The notes below the pieces were generated by a model. It searched no databases and was not told the origin of the DNA. It worked only from the letters and a program-made list of their open reading frames with translations. A stretch of 9,265 nt of DNA from Acidobacteriota bacterium (GTDB lineage Bacteria > Acidobacteriota > Terriglobia > Acidiferrales > UBA7541): the NCBI GenBank assembly GCA_003133505.1, contig PKXT01000258.1, forward strand, positions 6,287 to 15,551, in the 5' to 3' direction. Below, in pieces: positions 1 to 5,478 of the stretch. A program made the translations under genes and the position numbers. Positions within the stretch are counted from its first letter, which is position 1, and the number at the start of each line of letters is the position of its first letter.

Positions 1-328
1 CTTCCACGCGAGTTGCCAATGCGGTAGCTTGCTGCCACAGGTCCTGGGAAATCAGGTCGTGCTCCTCCACCCAGCCGCTAACGCCCGTGGGAGTTCGCAC
101 GTTCACCGAATCAGCAAATTTTTGCAGCACGTCCACGCGTTCGCCGAAATTCAACGTGGCAACGGGCTCGCGTATTTGCGCCGTGCTGTTCCACACGGTG
201 ATGTGATTGGCTTTAGCGCGCGCAATTTCATAGACCGGAGTTGGTTGCTGGCGCCGATGGCGCATCAGCGCGGCGCCCGCCACCACCACCGCTATTACGA
301 ACGCGACCGCAATAATCAGTTTGCGCAT
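1..328 (-). CDS. membrane-anchored SH3-like domain protein, partial (runs off the left edge)
   Basis: Reading leftwards from an ATG at 328, the frame stays open to base 1, giving 109 visible residues with no stop, so the C-terminus lies outside the window. It begins MRKLIIAVAFVIAVVVAGAA, a single hydrophobic segment (about residues 4-22) followed by a basic HRR stretch, as expected of a signal anchor with the rest outside the cytoplasm. Residues about 41-93 resemble a bacterial SH3 (SH3b) fold: a 'TVWN' strand, 'GERVDVL', and the characteristic 'SGWVEEHDL' end. Such domains usually bind cell-wall peptides or serve as extracytoplasmic adaptors; the specific role here is unknown. No strong Shine-Dalgarno precedes the ATG. 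The next gene to the right (DoxX) is divergent. I am fairly sure it is a real gene; the SH3 call is by eye. Confidence 0.7.
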   Translation of the reverse strand, partial: MRKLIIAVAFVIAVVVAGAALMRHRRQQPTPVYEIARAKANHITVWNSTAQIREPVATLNFGERVDVLQKFADSVNVRTPTGVSGWVEEHDLISQDLWQQATALATRVE

Positions 329-478
329 TAGGTTTCAATTTCGCCGCAACGTGCCTCACCGAGAGGGGGCTCCCGGTCACGGCCCAGCCGTCGCCCTCGG
401 CAATTCATCTTACATTAACGCACGCACATGTTTTCACGCTCGTCAGCCGTCGAATCATGGAAACATCCCTGCCGTACC

Positions 479-595
479 ATGGCGCAGCAAAAGTACAAAC
501 GTAGAGAAGCCGAAATGTGCGGGATAGACCTCGCCGACAGCAATGGCAGAGTCTGCGCGCAGGACGGCTGGGAAAATTGCAAGGCCTCGTGGTAA
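479..595 (+). CDS. possible 38-aa small ORF upstream of doxX (low confidence)
   Basis: An ATG at 479 opens 38 codons ending in TAA at 593-595, just 19 bases before the DoxX start. An upstream in-frame ATG at 428 would make it 55 residues. The product is hydrophilic, starting MAQQKYKRREAEMCG, with three cysteines (residues 14, 26, 34) and a Trp-rich end. No Shine-Dalgarno is visible at either ATG, and I recognise no family. It may be a chance ORF. It is listed because the peptide composition is less biased than typical spurious frames and because it would be co-transcribed with doxX. Confidence 0.2.
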   Translation: MAQQKYKRREAEMCGIDLADSNGRVCAQDGWENCKASW

Positions 596-614
596 ATTCC
601 ATCGGGGGATGGCG

Positions 615-1037
615 ATGGAAACTCTCGAAAAATTAAGGCTTGCTCTGCTGCTGCTGCGTTGCGCAGTGGGCGCGATTTTTATTTACCACGGCTATCCCAA
701 ACTTTTCACCCAGTCGCAACGGTACGTCGGCGCGTTTCCGCACATGGGTTTCCCGCCCTATTTTGCGTATGTCGCGGGAGTGCTGGAATTTTTCGGGGGA
801 ATATTGCTGGTTGTGGGGCTTTTCACGCGCGTGGCGGCGGCTTTGTTGGGCGCGGAAATGGCTGTCGCTATCTGGATGGTGCACCTGCCGCAGGGCGGCT
901 GGAGGGCGGTGGCAAATTTTGAGCTGCCCATGATTCTGGGCGCGTCCGCGTTCCTCTTGTTGGCACTGGGCGCCGGGGCCGTATCGCTCGATTATGCGCT
1001 AACCCACCGCACCGGTAAGCGAGGGCGCGGCCGCTGA
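615..1037 (+). CDS. DoxX family membrane protein
   Basis: The 140-residue product has four predicted membrane helices (about residues 8-27, 48-68, 72-90 and 104-124) and ends in a very basic tail (HRTGKRGRGR). The 'HGYPKLF' motif at residues 25-31, right after helix 1, and 'GVLEFFGGILLVVGLFTR' in helix 2 are typical of the DoxX/DoxD-like family. Members are small inner-membrane proteins linked to thiosulfate:quinone oxidoreductase in archaea and to oxidative or thiol stress in some bacteria; most, like this one, have no assigned reaction. I chose the ATG at 615 because GGGGGA (604-609) sits 5 bases upstream. An ATG at 609 is possible, and the frame is open back to 543, but those residues are Arg-rich and unlike the family's start. 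No redox partner gene is adjacent. Confidence 0.85.
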   Translation: METLEKLRLALLLLRCAVGAIFIYHGYPKLFTQSQRYVGAFPHMGFPPYFAYVAGVLEFFGGILLVVGLFTRVAAALLGAEMAVAIWMVHLPQGGWRAVANFELPMILGASAFLLLALGAGAVSLDYALTHRTGKRGRGR

Positions 1038-1062
1038 GTTGCGGGATAATCCAGGCCCCGCA

Positions 1063-1085
1063 TAGTCTATTAACATGATAGACTA
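1063..1085. promoter_or_regulatory. operator-like perfect inverted repeat
   Basis: TAGTCTAT (1063-1070) and its exact complement ATAGACTA (1078-1085) flank a 7-base spacer. The A/T-rich 8-bp arms and 23-bp span fit a dimeric winged-helix repressor site better than a terminator, since no T-run follows. The right arm overlaps a -10-like TAAATA (1084-1089) about 30 bases before the start of the 135-aa ORF, so a bound protein could block its transcription. Which regulator binds is unknown; sites of this shape occur with BlaI/MecI, Rrf2 and PadR type repressors. A weaker GCGGG/CCCGC pair (1041-1045, 1057-1061) lies just upstream, after the doxX stop. Confidence 0.45.
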
Positions 1086-1117
1086 AATATTACCAAGAGG
1101 CGCAGACGGAGTATCTA

Positions 1118-1525
1118 ATGAAGGAAAGTATCATTTGCGATTTCTTCTTGGCCCGAGTGGGCGCCGAAGCACTAGGGTCGGATCCGCCGAAGCCCGTTGC
1201 GAGCCCTGATAAAAATCAAGCTCGATCCATCGCTATAGATGATCTGAATTCCACATTCCTGGTTACGCGAAAAATGGCCGCTTCTCTCTGTGATGCCGCG
1301 ATTTCGGGCCACGCACCGGCGTGGGTTGTGGGCACTATTGCGCGCACCTTATTCGGCTCGAAACACTTTACTTGGGAAGATCCGCTACTAACCGAGGTTT
1401 TCGGTGATTGGTCAATCCTTGACGGCGACGCGAAGCTGCCGCCCTCCAAGCTGAAGCTCCAAAAACAACAATTGCAAGAGTGCGGAGTTGGCCTGGGGGG
1501 GAGCGTTCTAAGCGCGCCTCGTTAG
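1118..1525 (+). CDS. hypothetical protein, 135 aa
   Basis: I do not recognise this protein. It starts at an ATG preceded by GGAG (1108-1111) at a 6-base spacing and ends in TAG followed directly by an in-frame TGA. There is no signal peptide or clear membrane helix. Residues about 34-110 look like a folded, mostly helical region with aromatic landmarks ('HAPAWVVG', 'HFTWEDPLL', 'FGDWSILDGD'). The C-terminus is Lys/Gln-rich (KLKLQKQQLQE) and then Gly/Ser-rich. Codon use is mixed and more AT-tolerant than in the E1 or YprB genes, which may mean a fast-evolving or acquired gene. The operator-like repeat at 1063-1085 suggests it is repressed by a small DNA-binding protein. A minus-strand ORF overlaps it (1216-1449) but looks less protein-like. 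Confidence 0.5.
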   Translation: MKESIICDFFLARVGAEALGSDPPKPVASPDKNQARSIAIDDLNSTFLVTRKMAASLCDAAISGHAPAWVVGTIARTLFGSKHFTWEDPLLTEVFGDWSILDGDAKLPPSKLKLQKQQLQECGVGLGGSVLSAPR

Positions 1526-1526
1526 T

Positions 1527-1583
1527 GATTCGCAAACCGGCGTGGTTACATCACGGCCCAAATCAGATTCTTAAACCGGCGTG
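1527..1583. repeat. short imperfect direct repeat
   Basis: Two 18-base copies, 1527-1544 and 1566-1583, match at 16 of 18 positions and share the exact core AAACCGGCGTG; they start 39 bases apart. They lie between the stop of the 135-aa ORF and the end of the PspC pseudogene. There is no further copy beside them, so this is not an array. It may be a small duplication or a paired binding site. Confidence 0.4.
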
Positions 1584-1643
1584 AGATTCTACTAGCCGAG
1601 TCCCAGATATTGTGGGCAACCCATGTAAGTTCAGCCCCCAGCG

Positions 1644-1991
1644 TCAGGCGGTTGCCGGACCCCGCGAAACGGCAGAAGATGAAACGGCGTTCGGAAGCGG
1701 GGCCTCAGGCATGACAATCCACGCAACAATGTAACCAATCACCCCCGGGAATATGGGCACGGGCATCAGGACAAGTAGTACCCACAGAACCCGGACCAAA
1801 GTGGGATCCCAGTCGAAATAATCGGCAATTCCAGCGCAGACACCGGCGAGCTTCTAGTCGGTCGAGGAGCGCATCAATCGCCGTACGGGCCGCGTCCCAA
1901 AGGACGGGTCAATCACGGGCTGGCGTGCGCCGCAGAAATAGCAGTAATTCGAATAAGGAGCAATGTCTCTCTGGCAGCTTGAGCAGTGCAT
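1644..1991 (-). pseudogene. zinc-ribbon/PspC domain protein interrupted by an in-frame TAG
   Basis: Starting at an ATG at 1991, preceded by an excellent GGAGGG (1998-2003) six bases away, the frame encodes MHCSSCQRDIAPYSNYCYFC, a zinc ribbon with two CxxC knuckles (Cys 3, 6, 17, 20). After a linker ending 'RLMRSSTD' comes TAG at codon 46 (bases 1854-1856). The same frame then continues 'KLAGVCAGIADYFDWDPTLV' and a hydrophobic 'LWVLLVLMPVPIFPGVIGYI' stretch ending 'MPEAP', which is an unmistakable PspC domain, and stops at TGA 1644-1646 (115 codons in all). PspC proteins are inner-membrane stress sensors of the phage-shock type. The stop replaces one residue at the start of the domain with no frame change, so only a 45-aa zinc ribbon would be made unless TAG is read through. 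No usable restart codon with a Shine-Dalgarno follows. A sequencing error is possible. It lies 80 bases downstream of the E1 gene. Confidence 0.8.
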
Positions 1992-1997
1992 CGGATT

Positions 1998-2003
1998 CCC
2001 TCC
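1998..2003 (-). promoter_or_regulatory. ribosome binding site of the PspC gene
   Basis: GGAGGG on the minus strand, six bases before the ATG at 1991. Its near-perfect match fixes the start of the interrupted gene and argues that the locus was recently expressed. Confidence 0.6.
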
Positions 2004-2054
2004 AAAACTTCTCTAATTACTCTACGAATCTACCCACTCTAAAGTTTCATACGT

Positions 2055-2075
2055 CTGAGGGCCAGAATCCCTCAG
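2055..2075 (-). terminator. stem-loop over the E1 stop codon
   Basis: CTGAGGG and CCCTCAG form a perfect 7-bp stem with a 7-base loop (2062-2068). On the minus strand the stem begins inside the E1 stop codon (TGA at 2074-2072). There is no T-run after it, so it is at best a weak intrinsic terminator. It could instead stabilise the mRNA 3' end before the PspC gene. Confidence 0.4.
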
Positions 2076-4264
2076 AAATCGACCAGCGATCGCACAGCAC
2101 GGCTAATGTCTTCGGATTGCGGCAAAATCACGTCCTCAAGCAGCGGCTGATAGGCGCAGAACGTATCATCCGCGGCCACCCGCTTCACCGGAGCGTCCAA
2201 ATCCTCGAAAAGCTCGTCGGCAATGCGCGCGGCAATTTCCGCGCCGTAGCCCCATGATAACGTATCTTCATAGGCCACGATCACGCGATTGGTTTTTCGC
2301 ACCGACGCGGCAATCGTCTCCCAATCGTAAGGGCTGAGGGTGCGGAGGTCCACAATCTCCAACGAAACACCGTCGCGAGCCAGTTCGGCCGCAGCCACTT
2401 CCGCGCGATGCACTACCGCGCCGTAGGTAATTACGGTCACGTCCGTGCCCTCACGCGCGATTCGCGCCTTGCCAAATGGAATCGTGAAGTCCGGCCCGGG
2501 ACACTGTGAGCGATTGTAGGGCTGCCGGTACAAATGCTTGTGTTCCAGAAAAAGCACTGGGTCATCACAGCGAATTGACGTGCGCAGTAATCCGCACAAA
2601 TCCAAAGCTGTGGATGGCATCACAACCTGCAAACCGGGGCAGTGCGCGAAAATCACTTCTCCGCACTGGCTATGATAAATTGCTCCCCCGGTCAGATAAC
2701 CGCCAATGGCTGTGCGAATCACCGCCGGGCATTTGAACTTTCCCGCCGAGCGCCAGCGCATCACGGCAAGTTCGTTGCGTATCTGCATCATGGCTGGCCA
2801 GATGTAGTCGAAGAACTGGATCTCCACCACCGGCTTTAATCCGCGCGTGGCCATTCCTATTGCCCGGCCTACGATGTTGGCTTCGGCCAATGGCGAATTA
2901 AATACCCGCTGCGAACCATACTTGCGTTGCAATCCGGAAGTTGCTTTGAAGACGCCGCCCTTGCCTTTCAGTTTGTCCAGATTCTCTTCGCGGCTTAAAT
3001 CGGCTACGTCCTCGCCAAATACCAGGATGCGCTCATCGGCGCCCATTTCCTCCATTAACGTGGCCGAAACCATTTCCACCATTGTCTTCGGCTCGCCGGT
3101 AAACGCAGGCTGCGAATCGAATCGCGAGCCGCACGCGTCCACTTCCGGCGAGTTCACCCACAAGTGGACGGAATCGGTGTCCGGTAACTCCGCAACCAAC
3201 GCGCGATCAGTGGCCTCGACGATTTCTCGATCGACTTCCGCTGCCAGCGCTTCCAAATCTTTCTGGTTGACAATTCCTTCTTTTACCAGGAAGAGGCCAA
3301 ACTTTGTAATAGGATCGGAGTGCGCTTCTTGCTCGCGCTCTTCGGTAGTCTTATAGAGTTTCTCGTCGTCGGAAAGTGAATGTGAGTAGGGCCGCACGAC
3401 ATGGGCATGCACCAAGGCGGGGCCCCGTCGCTGGCGGCACCAAGCCGCTGCGCGCCCAAACGCGGCATAACTTTCCAACACATCGGTGCCATCACATTCC
3501 TCAATGTGCAAGCCTGGAAAACCGGAAACCAGTTTGGAAATACTTCCACCCGCAGTCTGAACTTCCACGGGAACGGAGATGGCGTAACCGTTGTCTTCGA
3601 TCAGGAATACCACGGGCAGTTTCTTGGCGCAGGCGGTATTTAGCGCTTCGAAGAATTCTCCTTCGCTGGTTGTCCCATCGCCGGCGGAGACGACTACGAT
3701 GTCATCGCGCTCATGCCGGACGGCCTCACCCAGCGGTGCATGAGTAGCTTGCTCGAAGGCCCCCGGAAACTGGTCAAAGTAAATCGAAGCTTCCGCCGCG
3801 CCCACCGCTTGCAGGAACTGGGTTCCGGTGGGGGAGGATTTTGAAACAATATTGAGCTTCTGGTGGCCCCAATGGGAAGGCATCTGCCGGCCACCGGAAC
3901 TGGGATCATCCTTCGCGCCGACGCCGCCCAATAGCATTTCATACGGAGTCATGCCCAACGCCAGGCAAAGCGCGCGGTCGCGATAGTAAAGATAAAACCA
4001 GTCGTAGGCTGGCTTGGCGACCATTCCCGCGGCCGCTAAGATCGCTTCATGCCCCGCGCCGCTAATCTGGAAGAAAATCTTGTTCTGGCGCTTAAGTTGG
4101 ATTTCCCGGTCGTCGAGACGCCGCGAAAGAAACATGACGCGGTAGATGTGTAAAAGCGCCGCGCGATCCAACCCTTCATACTTCGATGATTTTGGGCTCT
4201 GGGTCTTGGTCCCCTGAGCCATTGTCCCTGCCGCTTGCGTGACCGTTGCCATCTTTCCCCTCAT
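2072..4264 (-). CDS. 2-oxoacid dehydrogenase E1 component, alpha and beta subunits fused
   Basis: This 730-aa protein joins both halves of a thiamine-diphosphate-dependent E1, which decarboxylates a 2-oxoacid and passes the acyl group to the lipoyl E2. Residues about 30-365 are the alpha part: 'GHEA' (71-74), 'YYRDRA' (93-98), the ThDP/Mg motif from GDG (195-197) to Asn225 in 'EDNGYAIS', and a 'RPYSHSLSDD' loop (291-300) like the branched-chain E1 phosphorylation loop. Residues about 393-730 are the beta part: 'FGEDVADL' (416-423), 'FNSPLAEANIVGRAIG' (455-470) and 'HSQ' (531-533). Motif style favours a branched-chain (2-oxoisovalerate) or general 2-oxoacid enzyme over classic pyruvate E1; substrate is inferred. 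ATG 4264 has AGGA at 6 bases; ATG 4252 (MATVTQ) has AGGGG at 4 bases and is a real alternative. E2 and E3 genes are absent from the window. Confidence 0.93.
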   Translation of the reverse strand: MRGKMATVTQAAGTMAQGTKTQSPKSSKYEGLDRAALLHIYRVMFLSRRLDDREIQLKRQNKIFFQISGAGHEAILAAAGMVAKPAYDWFYLYYRDRALCLALGMTPYEMLLGGVGAKDDPSSGGRQMPSHWGHQKLNIVSKSSPTGTQFLQAVGAAEASIYFDQFPGAFEQATHAPLGEAVRHERDDIVVVSAGDGTTSEGEFFEALNTACAKKLPVVFLIEDNGYAISVPVEVQTAGGSISKLVSGFPGLHIEECDGTDVLESYAAFGRAAAWCRQRRGPALVHAHVVRPYSHSLSDDEKLYKTTEEREQEAHSDPITKFGLFLVKEGIVNQKDLEALAAEVDREIVEATDRALVAELPDTDSVHLWVNSPEVDACGSRFDSQPAFTGEPKTMVEMVSATLMEEMGADERILVFGEDVADLSREENLDKLKGKGGVFKATSGLQRKYGSQRVFNSPLAEANIVGRAIGMATRGLKPVVEIQFFDYIWPAMMQIRNELAVMRWRSAGKFKCPAVIRTAIGGYLTGGAIYHSQCGEVIFAHCPGLQVVMPSTALDLCGLLRTSIRCDDPVLFLEHKHLYRQPYNRSQCPGPDFTIPFGKARIAREGTDVTVITYGAVVHRAEVAAAELARDGVSLEIVDLRTLSPYDWETIAASVRKTNRVIVAYEDTLSWGYGAEIAARIADELFEDLDAPVKRVAADDTFCAYQPLLEDVILPQSEDISRAVRSLVDF

Positions 4265-4284
4265 TATGATTCCTGACGACGCTC

Positions 4285-4290
4285 ATTATA
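4285..4290 (-). promoter_or_regulatory. -10 box of the E1 gene
   Basis: A consensus TATAAT reads leftwards 20 bases before the E1 ATG at 4264, implying a leader of roughly 14 bases, just enough for the AGGA ribosome site. The -35 region (about 4308-4313) is poor. It overlaps the left arm of a CCGGAC/GTCCGG inverted repeat (4307-4312, 4333-4338), which could be an activator or repressor site. Confidence 0.45.
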
Positions 4291-4447
4291 GCGAAGCTGG
4301 CTCCCGCCGGACAGCATAGTCCTCAGATTCAGGTCCGGATAGAGTCCCCAGTTCGTAGATTGAAAGCGTCGTCGGCTGTGAGGGTATGGCGGAAATCAGA
4401 AATCCTGACAGAGAAACGACGCGTGATCCTCGTGTCCGTATTGATAC

Positions 4448-4476
4448 CTGTCCTTGGGTACAGGGAACAAGGACAG
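4448..4476. repeat. 9-bp perfect hairpin
   Basis: CTGTCCTTG (4448-4456) pairs exactly with CAAGGACAG (4468-4476) around an 11-base loop. Five bases further on is the 10-base palindrome TGTTGCAACA (4481-4490). Neither strand shows a T-run next to the stem, so this is not a standard terminator. It could be a protein-binding or RNA-structure element. Confidence 0.45.
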
Positions 4477-4633
4477 TGGATGTTGCAACACTACATCTCC
4501 AGCGATTCCTTGCCGGAAAATACCATACGCCTATACTGAATCACAGAGACGCAAAGGCCACGTGCGAGCCTCCGTGTAACGGCTTTCCGTCAGACAGACG
4601 CCAAGCAAGATGGCCGCGACAAAGGAGGAAATC

Positions 4634-4786
4634 ATGTTTAATGATGATTCTGAAAATTTTCCTCGGATGGTCCGGAACCTCGATTTTGCTGGCCCTTGGC
4701 CATGGGACGCATCATGCGCATGCGCCGGGCCCAAACCCGCGCCGTCTATTACGTACGGTCCAACGCGACCGCATTCCATTTGGTGA
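4634..4786 (+). CDS. possible 50-aa small protein with a strong Shine-Dalgarno
   Basis: AAGGAGG (4622-4628) lies five bases before the ATG at 4634, the best ribosome site on the plus strand of the window. The ORF has 50 codons, ends at TGA 4784-4786, starts MFNDDSENFPRMVRNLDFAG, is acidic at the N-terminus and Pro/Trp-rich later, and has two cysteines (28 and 30). No family is recognised. The same ribosome site could weakly serve ATGs at 4641 and 4644 in another frame, whose product starts with a hydrophobic 'MMILKIFLGWSGTSILLAL', so a frameshifted remnant of a small membrane protein is an alternative. No promoter was identified. Confidence 0.35.
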   Translation: MFNDDSENFPRMVRNLDFAGPWPWDASCACAGPKPAPSITYGPTRPHSIW

Positions 4787-4810
4787 GCTAGGGGTGTGTC
4801 CGAGTATTCA

Positions 4811-4876
4811 AAAGTCGTATGTTCTGACCACAACTGCTGGTGGTAGCAGTCTTCACGCCCCACAACATATGACTTT
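4811..4876. ncRNA. nested stem-loop, possible structured RNA
   Basis: The outer arms 4811-4823 and 4864-4876 pair over 13 positions, with 12 Watson-Crick pairs and one G-U (base 4817 with 4870). Two further pairs follow after a one-base mismatch. Inside, ACTGCT (4833-4838) and AGCAGT (4845-4850) form a perfect 6-bp hairpin with a GGTGGT loop. No T-run follows on either strand. It may be a small RNA, an mRNA 3' structure of the neighbouring 152-aa gene (minus strand), or a remnant of a small inverted-repeat element. The direction of transcription is unknown. Confidence 0.35.
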
Positions 4877-4950
4877 CAAAATGATTTCTCGGAGAGGCTC
4901 CTAGGACGCCATCCGGGCGGTCTGCAATCCTTGTCCCCGCAGCGCCGGCT

Positions 4951-5409
4951 TCACTTGCGGGGACGGCGTGTCGGCACCGCGTTTTCCAGGGAATCGAACC
5001 ACTCAGCCGTGGGGGCAAATTTTTTATTGTCATTGGCAATCGTTTCATGCTTTCTGCCGGCGAAGGGATCTTCGCCAGGCAATCTTTCTAGCCAGCGCTG
5101 ATAGGACAACTTTTCATGCCCAGAGAAATGCAACAGGACCGCGACGCGCACTCCAGCGCTTCTGGCGGGAGGGGTTTCGCCCTTCGCAACATGCCCCGCG
5201 TCGTCGCCCTTCTCAACTTTGCCTTTCCGGCCTTTGGATTTACCGCCGCCTGGCTCATCCGCGGCGCCATCTGCCGCTTCGACGCGCTCAAAGCGGAGCG
5301 CTAACTTGTCGCCCAGCCGAAAACCCTGCTTCCATCCCTCCACCCGGTGGCGAGCTTTTTGCGCAGCCTCTTCGTCACTCTCAAAATCAAATACCAGAAT
5401 TGTTTTCAT
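4951..5409 (-). CDS. conserved-looking hypothetical protein, 152 aa
   Basis: I do not recognise the family. The protein has two folded-looking ends and a disordered middle. Residues 1-45 start with a beta-strand (MKTILVFDFES), then a helix (DEEAAQKARHRVEGWKQGF) and a second strand (DKLALRFERV). Residues about 46-84 are Gly/Lys/Asp/Glu-rich low complexity. Residues about 86-97 form another strand (GVRVAVLLHFSG), followed by 'SYQRWLERLPGEDPF' and a basic C-terminus. There is no signal peptide, so it is probably cytoplasmic. A consensus promoter sits directly before the ATG, leaving no room for a leader or Shine-Dalgarno, so translation is probably leaderless. It is independent of the alcohol dehydrogenase gene upstream on the same strand, whose stop is 69 bases away. 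The stop is TGA. Confidence 0.75.
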   Translation of the reverse strand: MKTILVFDFESDEEAAQKARHRVEGWKQGFRLGDKLALRFERVEAADGAADEPGGGKSKGRKGKVEKGDDAGHVAKGETPPARSAGVRVAVLLHFSGHEKLSYQRWLERLPGEDPFAGRKHETIANDNKKFAPTAEWFDSLENAVPTRRPRK

Positions 5410-5415
5410 GAGCTT

Positions 5416-5444
5416 TGTATAGCGTGCCCGCCAATCCCTGTCAA
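5416..5444 (-). promoter_or_regulatory. consensus promoter of the 152-aa gene, probably leaderless
   Basis: On the minus strand TTGACA (5444-5439, a perfect -35) and TATACA (5421-5416, 5 of 6 to the -10 consensus) are separated by exactly 17 bases. The -10 ends six bases before the ATG at 5409, so transcription should start at or within a base or two of the A of the start codon. No Shine-Dalgarno is present, which fits a leaderless mRNA. Confidence 0.7.
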
Positions 5445-5478
5445 GGAATCAGACTGAAACAGGACGCGACCGGATTAT

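Larger units (their letters stand above)
4265..4950. other. 690-bp gap between the E1 and 152-aa genes
   Basis: No recognisable conserved gene fills this stretch. It contains the E1 promoter (left end), a 9-bp hairpin (4448-4476), a palindrome TGTTGCAACA (4481-4490), a 50-codon ORF with a strong Shine-Dalgarno (4634-4786), a nested hairpin (4811-4876) and a TCCTAGGA palindrome (4899-4906). Long open frames on both strands (4386-4904 +, 4531-4863 -) translate to Arg/His/Pro-rich sequence without family features and look like chance frames. The repeats suggest structured RNA or remnants of a lost gene or element. Confidence 0.5.

Noticed and set aside
405..602. Minus-strand 65-codon frame upstream of doxX
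   Set aside because: Cys/Arg-rich composition without family features or a Shine-Dalgarno; probably chance.
1611..1622. TGGG-CAA-CCCA hairpin after the PspC stop
   Set aside because: Only four base pairs and no T-run; too weak to call a terminator.
1925..2257. Plus-strand 110-codon frame over the PspC start and E1 C-terminus
   Set aside because: It is antisense to two recognisable genes, has low-complexity Ser/Asn composition and no ribosome site.
2847..3356. Long plus-strand frame (169 codons) opposite the E1 gene
   Set aside because: A Ser/Arg/Thr-rich shadow of the strongly supported E1 coding strand.
4540..4605. GACGCAAAG followed by G/C-rich pairing, reminiscent of a c-di-GMP (GEMM-I) riboswitch half
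   Set aside because: The upstream half of the aptamer and the 3' GGTTGCCG-like partner are absent. A cmsearch with the GEMM-I model would settle it; a significant full-length hit would reverse this.
4531..4863. 110-codon minus-strand open frame in the gap
   Set aside because: No family features, no ribosome site, and it overlaps the nested hairpin and other frames.
4386..4904. 172-codon plus-strand open frame in the gap
   Set aside because: The translation is Arg/Pro/His-rich with no domain features, starts without a ribosome site and runs through the hairpins. Only the separate 50-codon ORF with a strong ribosome site is kept.
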